From DATBFX01 sp036558305 (GTDB lineage: Bacteria; Chloroflexota; Chloroflexia; Thermomicrobiales; UBA6265), in the NCBI GenBank assembly GCA_036558305.1, contig DATBFX010000195.1:1-27308 (forward strand): a stretch of DNA of 27,308 nt, read 5' to 3'. Shown piece after piece: positions 8,013 through 13,880 of this stretch. The notes under the pieces are model-generated. The model did not search any database, had not been told where the DNA came from, and worked only from the letters and a program-made list of their open reading frames with translations. Each line of letters begins with the position of its first letter. Position 1 is the first letter of the stretch. Position numbers and translations under genes: made by a program.

Positions 8013-8294
8013 ATGAGCTTGACGCTGCCGGCCGACGTTGCGGCCAAAGTCCGGGAGATGGTCGAGAGCGGGCGCTACAGCGATTCCGGTGAAGCGCTTC
8101 GCGAGGCGGTCGATCTGTTGGAGGAGCGCGACCGGCGCCTGGAATGGCTTCGCGCCGCGATCGCCAAGAGCGACGAGCAGATCGCGCGCGGCGAAGGAAT
8201 TCCGAACACGCCGGAGTTGCTCGACGAGATCGATCGTGAAGTCGACGAACTGATTCGTCGCGGCCACGTCCCGAGCCCTGATGTCTGCCCGTAG
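8013..8294 (+). CDS. parD: ParD/CopG-like antitoxin
   Basis: Type II antitoxin of 93 residues. The N-terminal ribbon-helix-helix half (LTLPADVAAKVREMVESGRY and the SDSGEALREAVDLLEERD segment) is typical of ParD, and the C-terminal tail (LLDEIDREVDELIRRG) would wrap the toxin. Shine-Dalgarno TAGGAG lies 9-10 nt before the ATG. Its stop overlaps the toxin start by 14 nt. The same length, tail and overlap recur in the decayed copy at 22441-22952, so the two loci are paralogous. Confidence 0.88.
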   Translation: MSLTLPADVAAKVREMVESGRYSDSGEALREAVDLLEERDRRLEWLRAAIAKSDEQIARGEGIPNTPELLDEIDREVDELIRRGHVPSPDVCP

Positions 8295-8592
8295 ACGGCG
8301 GCTTGTCCTCGCTCCGGATGCGAGGCGCGATCTCAGCGAAATTCTGGTCTACACAGAGCAGCAATGGGGAAAGCAGCAGCGGATCAAATGCCAGGCAATG
8401 ATCGATCAAGCCTTGCGCCACCTCGCGATGTACCCAAATCTCGGACGCGGGCGTGACGAGATTTCGCCCGGTCTGCGGAGTTATCCGGTCGGTAGCCACG
8501 TCGTCTACTATCGTGTGAGCGAGCATGAACTCATCGTTAACCGCATCGTGCATGGCCGTCGAGACATCACGGAGACAGGGATCGTGCCGTGA
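8281..8592 (+). CDS. parE: ParE-like toxin (RelE/ParE superfamily)
   Basis: Predicted gyrase-poisoning toxin of 103 residues, full length for the family. Seen: N-terminal APDARRDLSEILVYTEQQWG helix pair, the central strands (LRSYPVGSHVVYYRV), and the C-terminal signature LIVNRIVHGRRDI. The ATG lies inside the last codons of parD (14-nt overlap), so translation is coupled. No disruption is visible, so this pair is probably functional, in contrast to the second locus near 22.4-22.9 kb. Confidence 0.9.
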   Translation: MSARRRRLVLAPDARRDLSEILVYTEQQWGKQQRIKCQAMIDQALRHLAMYPNLGRGRDEISPGLRSYPVGSHVVYYRVSEHELIVNRIVHGRRDITETGIVP

Positions 8593-8786
8593 TCAATACA
8601 ATTGTGCTCGTGCAAGACGAAGTGGAACACTTGCAACGTCTCCGTGCCCTACTCGCCATTGGATGGGGGCGGGCTGCTCGGAGCGAACTCATCGAGTCGA
8701 TGCCCGAGCCTTTGGATGAGATCGACCGGAAGGTCGATGAACGGTTTGGCCGCGCCGGGACGCCGAATCCTGCCGTCTGCCCCTGA
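8589..8786 (+). pseudogene. parD-like C-terminal remnant, coupled to parE
   Basis: A 65-codon frame starting with GTG that overlaps the parE stop (GTGA). Its C-terminal part (EPLDEIDRKVDERFGRAGTP then NPAVCP) matches the tails of both ParD proteins in this window (DEIDREVDE and DELDREVDE, then PSPDVCP). No ribbon-helix-helix domain precedes it and no parE follows. It looks like a truncated parD copy. Alternatively it is a short, still translated protein able to bind ParE, since the toxin-binding tail is the part that survives. Confidence 0.55.
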
Positions 8787-8947
8787 TTCTCATTCTGTGG
8801 TTCTGCTGACCGTCGAGTCGCCGTTACTTGCCTGAGGCTCCGCCATCAAACCCATCCCGACCCTCTTGACGCCGATCCGCGTTGGGTGGATCGTGCGCAA
8901 CCACTGAGTGGAGCCGGCGGACGGCAAGGCAGGGAGGTTCGGAGGCG

Positions 8948-9982
8948 ATGGCGATTCGGATTGCGATCGGGCAGTTCAACGAGATGGCGGACGAGAAGCT
9001 GCGGTTCGCGGCGATGCTCGGGGTGCCGGGGGTGCAACTGAACACGCCGCGGTTGCCGGGGGAGCAGCGGTGGGAGGAGGCCGACCTGCGGCGGCTCGTG
9101 CGCAAGTGCGAGGAGTACGGGCTGAAGCTGGAAGCGATCGAGAACGTGCCGATCCACTTCTACGACAAGGCGATGCTGGGGTTGCCGGGGCGGGACGAGC
9201 AGATCGAGCACTACCGGGCGACGATCCGCAACATGGCGCGCGCGGGCATCCCGATCCTCGGCTACCACTTTATGCCGAACTCGGTCTGGCGGACGTCGCG
9301 GACGGCGCCGGGGCGCGGTGGTTCGCGGGTGACGGCCTTCGACATGGCCCTGGTGGCCGACGCGGGGACGGAGGGGCTGCGGGGATTCGTCGCCAAGCGC
9401 GACGAGCGGATGTCGGCGGTGGCGGTGATGGACGAGGAAGAGGAGGTCGTCACCGAGGACCAGATGTGGGCGAACTACGAGTACTTCGTGAAGGCGGTGG
9501 TGCCGGTGGCCGAGGAGGCCGGGGTGAAGCTGGCGCTGCACCCGGACGATCCGCCGGTCGAGTCGCTCGGTGGGGTCGCCCGCCTCTTCCGCAATGTCGA
9601 GGGGTTCAAACGGGCGGAGGCGATCACGCCGAGTCCGGCCTGGGGGCTCGATCTCTGCCTCGGCTGCTGCTCGGAGATGCCGGGTGGGGCCGCCAACGTG
9701 ATGGCGATGATCGAGCACTTCGGTCCGCGCGGACGCATCCTCTACGTCCATTTCCGCGACGTCCAGGGGACGGTACCGACGTTCCAGGAGTGTTTCCTGG
9801 GCGAGGGGAACTACGATCCGGCGACGGTGATGCTGGCGCTGAAGCGGAACGGGTTCGACGGCTTCCTCCTCGACGACCACGTGCCGACCCTCGACGACGA
9901 CACCGAGTGGGGCCACCGAGGCCGCGCCTACGAGATCGGCTACATGCAGGGGTTGCTGAACATGATGGAGCTGGTGGGGTGA
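8948..9982 (+). CDS. uxuA: Mannonate dehydratase
   Basis: Converts D-mannonate to 2-keto-3-deoxy-D-gluconate in hexuronate breakdown; cytoplasmic TIM-barrel metalloenzyme. The 344 residues carry the family blocks VPIHFYDKAMLGLPGRDEQI, GYHFMPNSVWRTS, LALHPDDPPV, LCLGCCSEM, YVHFRDVQG and FLLDDHVP. His198, Cys237, His268 and Asp310 occupy positions expected for the metal ligands of this family. The start ATG follows GGGAGG at 10 nt; upstream in-frame codons are non-homologous. It is on the opposite strand to the oxidoreductase operon, separated by the toxin-antitoxin cluster. No canonical UxuB is visible, so one of the Gfo/Idh/MocA enzymes might supply a reductase step (inference). Confidence 0.93.
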   Translation: MAIRIAIGQFNEMADEKLRFAAMLGVPGVQLNTPRLPGEQRWEEADLRRLVRKCEEYGLKLEAIENVPIHFYDKAMLGLPGRDEQIEHYRATIRNMARAGIPILGYHFMPNSVWRTSRTAPGRGGSRVTAFDMALVADAGTEGLRGFVAKRDERMSAVAVMDEEEEVVTEDQMWANYEYFVKAVVPVAEEAGVKLALHPDDPPVESLGGVARLFRNVEGFKRAEAITPSPAWGLDLCLGCCSEMPGGAANVMAMIEHFGPRGRILYVHFRDVQGTVPTFQECFLGEGNYDPATVMLALKRNGFDGFLLDDHVPTLDDDTEWGHRGRAYEIGYMQGLLNMMELVG

Positions 9983-9983
9983 G

Positions 9984-10080
9984 CGGCGAGCGCGTTTCGG
10001 AGGGGTTGCGTAGGGGAGGACCGGGTGCCCTCTGGGTGCTGTCCTCCCCTACGCAACCCCTCGGCAACGCGCGCTCGCCG
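9984..10080. repeat. Long palindrome immediately after the uxuA stop codon
   Basis: Arms at 9984-10021 and 10041-10080 are almost perfect reverse complements over 38-40 nt (core AGGGGTTGCGTAGGGGAGGA and its complement; small mismatches near the outer third) with a 19-nt loop. It starts two bases after the TGA of uxuA and lies between convergent genes. It could end transcription from both sides, though no U-tract follows, or it may be a palindromic dispersed repeat. Confidence 0.85.
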
Positions 10081-10205
10081 GACCGGCTCGAGGACGTCGC
10101 GGTGCCGGGGCGCTCCGATTCGTCTGGAGGCGCCGGGCCCGCCGGCGGAGACGTGAGCGGCACCGGCGGTGCCGGTGCCCCGGCGCCGATGGTTGACCGT
10201 GACTC

Positions 10206-11039
10206 CTACAGGTCGTCGCAGTCGGTCGTCATCGTGCCGCAGGCAGGTACCCCGGTGTCGAGGCTGCCGTAGCAGTCGGCGAATCTCCTGCATCCCGCAC
10301 AATCGCCGGCGACCACGGGATCGTCGAAGAAGCAATTCCGAAAACGCTCCCGGGCGGCATTCTGAAACACGCTGCACAGTTCCACGCAGTGGGTCTGGAC
10401 GCAGTCGCGGGTGAAGCGCTCGTCGCAGGTGCAGGTACCGCCGATGCACGACGAGTAGTGCTTGAAGCTGACGCCGCAGTTGTAGCCGCAACTGCCACAG
10501 TTGGTTTCGTCGGTTTGGAAGTTCGCGGTCGGCGTCGGGTCCGAGCAGACGCCGGTGTCGGGGTTGCAGGTGCCCGGTTTGTGGCACGCGTCGGGCGCCG
10601 TGCAGACCACCGGGGCGCCGCCGGTCGTGCAGGCATTGCCGTCGTCGCACGGGCGTCCGTCCGCGAGCGGCACCGCGCCGCACGTCCCGGAACGGCGGTC
10701 GCAGACGCCTTTGAGGCAGGCGCTCCCCCAGGCCGCGCACTCGGCGTCGGCGCAGCAGGAACCGGGGTCGACGCACGTGCCCCCGCAGGGCTTCGTGCCC
10801 GCCGGGCAAACGCACCGCCGGCGCCCGGTGGCGTCCTTTTCGCAGACGCCCGAGCAGCAATGGGCGGCCTTCGCGCAGGTCGAACCGGCCCCGCGGCAGG
10901 CGATCGCCCCCGCATCGCCGCCGCCCAGACCGGCCAGGCCCAGCCCGCCGGCGGCGGCGCCGATCGCCCGCAGCACGTCCCGCCGCGTTCCCTTCCGCGC
11001 AGCGAACCGGGTCAACGCATCGAACCGCGCGTCGTCCAT
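10206..11039 (-). CDS. Tat-exported cysteine-rich protein (STIG1/Dickkopf-like cysteine pattern), function unknown
   Basis: Secreted protein of 277 residues with about 36 cysteines after residue 48. A short cytoplasmic N-terminus (MDDARFDALTRFAARKG) precedes a twin-arginine motif (TRRDVLRAIG) and a glycine/alanine-rich hydrophobic segment. The mature part is a string of spaced cysteine units such as CRGAGSTC, CCSGVC, CVCPAGTKPCGGTC and NCGSCGYNC. Proteins of this plan are annotated in Thermomicrobia with eukaryote-like cysteine-rich names, but no role is known. Tat export suggests that it folds, and possibly forms disulfides or binds metal, before secretion. Start supported by GAGGAGG 10 nt upstream. 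Confidence 0.85.
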   Translation of the reverse strand: MDDARFDALTRFAARKGTRRDVLRAIGAAAGGLGLAGLGGGDAGAIACRGAGSTCAKAAHCCSGVCEKDATGRRRCVCPAGTKPCGGTCVDPGSCCADAECAAWGSACLKGVCDRRSGTCGAVPLADGRPCDDGNACTTGGAPVVCTAPDACHKPGTCNPDTGVCSDPTPTANFQTDETNCGSCGYNCGVSFKHYSSCIGGTCTCDERFTRDCVQTHCVELCSVFQNAARERFRNCFFDDPVVAGDCAGCRRFADCYGSLDTGVPACGTMTTDCDDL

Positions 11040-11384
11040 CGCCGTGGGTCCTCCTCGTGGGCGAGCGTCCGGAAGCGGCGGGACCCCGCCGGGGGCGCCC
11101 GGCAACCGGGCGCCGAACGGATCGCCGCCCAGCCTAGCCCGCGTGCCGGGCCCCGCCAATCCGTAGGAGTACGCAAACGCTCGCCGCCCCGGTACCGCAT
11201 TCGGGACCACGGTCGATTGCGTACCGTGCCACGGCACCGGGCGGGATCGGGCCTCGTCGGGGCCGGGCGGGGGCGGCGGCACGGCCACGAGGCCGGCGGC
11301 GAGCAGCGCCGAGACCGCCGCGGCGCGACCGTGGACCCCCTGCGACGCGCCGGTGCGGCTACTTTGCAGCGCGCTCTAAGCACC
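11040..11384. other. Gene-free stretch upstream of the cysteine-rich protein gene
   Basis: Proline/arginine-type frames are present on several strands but none has recognisable protein character or a binding site. It carries the leader of the cysteine-rich protein gene at its left edge and ends at the MITE-like element. I see nothing else in it. Confidence 0.5.
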
Positions 11385-11519
11385 TGAGCGCCTGTCCGAG
11401 AAGGGGTGGACTCCCGAGAATAGGGGAGGAGCGCACGAAGTCCGGGTGCAGATCGCGATGACCCACTTCATGCCCAAGCGGCTCGCACCGCCCCGAACGA
11501 CTTCTCGGATGGGCTCTCA
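11385..11519. mobile_element. MITE-like element, 135 bp, with 19-bp imperfect terminal inverted repeats
   Basis: The left end TGAGCGCCTGTCCGAGAAG (11385-11403) and the right end CTTCTCGGATGGGCTCTCA (11501-11519) are inverted repeats matching at 16 of 19 positions. The interior is too short to encode a transposase. End sequences of the CCGAGAAG type resemble those of some IS5-family elements as I recall them; that assignment is not verified. I see no clear target duplication. The right end supplies the stop codon (11517-11519) of the adjacent LuxR-type gene, so insertion probably defined the 3' end of that gene. Confidence 0.6.
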
Positions 11520-12410
11520 GACCAGGCCGAGCTTACGGGCCTGGTCGACGGCCTGGGTGCGGTTGGCGGCCCCCAGCTTGCCCAGGATGTTGCTCATGTG
11601 CTTTTTGACCGTCTTCTCCGAGATGAACAGCCGCTGCCCGATGTCCCGGTTGGACAGCCCGGCCGCGACCAACCGCATGATCTCCCCCTCGCGCTCGCTC
11701 AACGCCTCCAAGGAGTCGCTTTGGGGTGTGAAGGGCCGCGCGGCCAGCCCCTCGATGGCGGCGAGCAGGCGCTTGGAGTACTCGCGGTGCGCGCTGCGGG
11801 CGGCGGCGTGGCGCAGGAGTGGGGCGACGGCCTCACCCTCGTCGGCGAAGGTACGGACGTAGCCCCCCGGTTCGCCCACGGCCAGCGCCCGGCCCAAGGC
11901 CGAGAGGGCCGCGGTCTGGTCGCCGTCGTCCTTGTGGGCGAGGGCCTGCAGGATCGCGAACTCGACGAGGTCGCCGTACCGGCCCTGGGCGGTGGCGTGG
12001 GCGGCGATGTCCTCAAGCAGCGAACGGACGATCGCCTGCGCCGACGGCGGATCCCGTCCGTCGAGTAGCGCTTGCGTACCGGCCGCGGTGGCCGGGTCGA
12101 TCTTCTGGATGGCGGCGGCGACGAGGGCGAAGAAGTCCAGGGGGTCGTTGTCGTAGGCGTCGAGCGAGATCCAGGCGGGGGAGAGTCCGGATTGGATCAG
12201 CCAGTGGGTGACCAGGGTCGACTTGCCGTAGCCGGCGGGAGCGCAGACCAGCGTCACCGGAGCATCGGCGGCGACAATCAGATCGAGCAGGCCCGGCCGG
12301 GCGACCAGCGAGGGTCGAAGCCGCGGGGCGCTCAACTTGGTTGTGAGGAGGCGATGACGCGACGACGGCGCGTCGAAAGGGCGGAGGAGGGCGGCGGTGG
12401 CAGCCGGCAT
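11517..12410 (-). CDS. LuxR family regulator, MalT-like, with a large internal in-frame deletion
   Basis: MalT-type (LAL) regulators are usually about 850-900 residues: an N-terminal ATPase, a long helical repeat region and a C-terminal LuxR HTH. This one has 297. Seen: the ATPase start with Walker A CAPAGYGKSTL (56-66) and WISLDAYDNDP, then at about residue 137-145 it jumps to the end of the repeat region (GDLVEFAILQALAHKDDGDQ, GGYVRTFADEGEAVAPLLRH) and finishes with an intact HTH (LSEREGEIMRLVAAGLSNRD and SEKTVKKHMSNILGKL). Walker B and sensor motifs are missing. The frame is open throughout, so a short DNA-binding protein could still be made. Its stop codon lies in the neighbouring MITE-like element. 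Confidence 0.82.
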   Translation of the reverse strand: MPAATAALLRPFDAPSSRHRLLTTKLSAPRLRPSLVARPGLLDLIVAADAPVTLVCAPAGYGKSTLVTHWLIQSGLSPAWISLDAYDNDPLDFFALVAAAIQKIDPATAAGTQALLDGRDPPSAQAIVRSLLEDIAAHATAQGRYGDLVEFAILQALAHKDDGDQTAALSALGRALAVGEPGGYVRTFADEGEAVAPLLRHAAARSAHREYSKRLLAAIEGLAARPFTPQSDSLEALSEREGEIMRLVAAGLSNRDIGQRLFISEKTVKKHMSNILGKLGAANRTQAVDQARKLGLV

Positions 12411-12838
12411 CGCATCATCCTATGGGCGCGTTGGCGGCGTCGAGGGAAGACGATCAAACCTCGTGCAGAGGGCCGACAGCGTGTCTCACCCACGCGACCT
12501 CGGCGCGAAACGGGTCGCGCAGACCGGAACGACCCTTTGGCATCGGGATCGCGAGGACAACCGGCGGTGCCACGTCCGTCGGGACCGACGCCGAGCCTCA
12601 AACGCAGACCACGGTCGCGATCAATGGCGCTTCGGCGGCGCTCACCCGTGTTCGTGCGAGACCCAACACGAACCCTCCGCGGTTGGGCGGTCGACGCGTG
12701 CAGCGTGCCTTCACCTTAGGCCCCTCGGACGGGTCGGCGATGTGCCGACAGGGTGCAAAAGAGATGTAATCGCCTGCCGGTGTGCGGGACTGCCGGACGC
12801 GGCAACTGCTCTCCCAGCAATCATGTTGAACCGCCGCG
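12411..12838. other. Gene-free stretch between the mini-LuxR and DUF1622 genes
   Basis: About 430 nt without a convincing gene on either strand; open frames here are arginine/proline-rich and lack family character. A short possible stem (GTTCGTG and CACGAAC around 12650-12675) is present. It may be residue of lost genes, because both flanking genes carry deletions. Confidence 0.45.
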
Positions 12839-13111
12839 TCAGTCGATCGAACCAACCTCGTCGTCGCCGCCGACGAGGTCAACCTGGAGAAGCGGCAGGC
12901 CGAGGTCGTAGATCTCCTTGAGGACCCCGATCAACGCTGCCTGGTCGGGGAGTGTCGCCTCCAGGACGGTGCAGCCGGCGTCGTCCTCGTCTGGTCTGAT
13001 CTGCATCCCGGCCAACCGGTCGGACCAACCGGCGCGGGGCGATCCCTGGACGCGGATTGCGTACGTCGCGACTCCGTTCCGGTTGCGATGCCCGCTTTGG
13101 TGGGTTGCCAT
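12839..13111 (-). CDS. Small conserved protein with its own start inside the DUF1622 frame
   Basis: A 90-residue protein beginning MATHQSGHRNRNG that has a strong Shine-Dalgarno of its own (GGAGG, 7 nt before the ATG at 13111). The sequence (YAIRVQGSPRAGWSDRLAGM, then a block of DQAALIGVLKEIYDLGLPLL ending in LQVDL) resembles a widespread small soluble protein family that I know only as hypothetical, normally encoded as a separate gene. It is in the same frame as the upstream DUF1622 gene with no stop between, so it may be made both alone and as a C-terminal fusion. Confidence 0.6.
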   Translation of the reverse strand: MATHQSGHRNRNGVATYAIRVQGSPRAGWSDRLAGMQIRPDEDDAGCTVLEATLPDQAALIGVLKEIYDLGLPLLQVDLVGGDDEVGSID

Positions 13112-13519
13112 CTCCCTGCCTCCAGTGACGGCGTCTTCGCTCGGCGTACGTCGGCAAGGAGCGCCGACGATCAATTCGTACGCGCGGTCGGCGCCGGTCC
13201 CGGCATGCTCCGGCCGCTGCCACGGCCAGCGGTGATCGATCTCGACCTCCAGCGACGGGTTGACGGCGACGGTGCGGACCACATCCGCGGCGACGAGGAC
13301 CTCCAACCCCAGGAGTAACGTCCAGCCCAGGCGCGCGCGGTACCGGTTGTACTCGGTTGTGGCGGCGCGCGGCGCTCGATAGCGGGTCAGGAAGACGTAG
13401 GTCGCCGAGACGATCCCGACGACGATGATCGTGACGGCGAGGACCTCGATCCCGACCGCGAAGTACTCGACGACGTCGAGGGTCTTGTCGATGACCTTGC
13501 TCTCGGTCTCGTGCTCCAT
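12839..13519 (-). CDS. DUF1622 membrane protein with an apparent helix deletion, reading into the downstream gene
   Basis: The first 100 codons from ATG 13519 match DUF1622 inner-membrane proteins: a membrane helix (VGIEVLAVTIIVVGIV, 22-37), a basic loop (YNRYRARLG), a second helix with LLLGLEVLVAADVVRTVAV (68-86), and the ending SLEVEIDHRWPWQ (89-101). In the family, a third helix of the IVLIRTFLSF type normally precedes SLEVE. Here the sequence passes directly from VNPSLE to VEID, as if about 20 residues were lost between two SLE-encoding repeats. The frame then continues without a stop through a linker (102-136) into the 90-residue protein described at 12839-13111. It could be one fused protein or two products. 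Function of DUF1622 is unknown. Confidence 0.7.
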   Translation of the reverse strand: MEHETESKVIDKTLDVVEYFAVGIEVLAVTIIVVGIVSATYVFLTRYRAPRAATTEYNRYRARLGWTLLLGLEVLVAADVVRTVAVNPSLEVEIDHRWPWQRPEHAGTGADRAYELIVGAPCRRTPSEDAVTGGREMATHQSGHRNRNGVATYAIRVQGSPRAGWSDRLAGMQIRPDEDDAGCTVLEATLPDQAALIGVLKEIYDLGLPLLQVDLVGGDDEVGSID

Positions 13520-13880
13520 CTGCCGCTCCGCCAGGACGGGGGTGCGCCGGGCGCGCTCACGCCGGGTCGGCCGCCGTCGTTCCCGATGCCGGCGACGAGG
13601 GCTGGCACCGCGTCCGACCTCAGAAGTACTGCCGATCGACTGGGTCTTGTTGACGCGGGCGCTCCGACGGCCTGGTCTCGGTCGCGCGTCCGCCGCCCCT
13701 ACGGGACCGCTGCGATTTCGCTCGATCGCCGGGACTTGTGGTGGCAATCGCTTCGAGGATCGACTGGAGTGGAAACCGCCGTGGCGATCATTGCGAACTC
13801 GCCGCGCGCGGGAAACCGCGCCCGCGCACGACGATTGCCGTGGTTTGGGCGGCAGAATCGGGGTGCCGATCGCCGACCGA
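13520..13880. other. Gene-free stretch upstream of the DUF1622 gene
   Basis: About 360 nt between the sulfatase stop and the DUF1622 start. The DUF1622 frame stays open upstream to 13747 but is arginine/proline-rich there without membrane or family character, so I treat it as leader. No promoter stands out. Confidence 0.45.

Noticed and set aside
12411..12838. Arginine-rich open frames on both strands in the gap after the mini-LuxR gene.
   Set aside because: No hydrophobic core, no family signature and no Shine-Dalgarno; not called as genes.
3715..13700. A shared CGCCCCTACG decamer near 3727-3738 and 13690-13699, which resembles a dispersed repeat unit.
   Set aside because: Only ten bases, two copies, no paired arm at either site; not enough to call a repeat.
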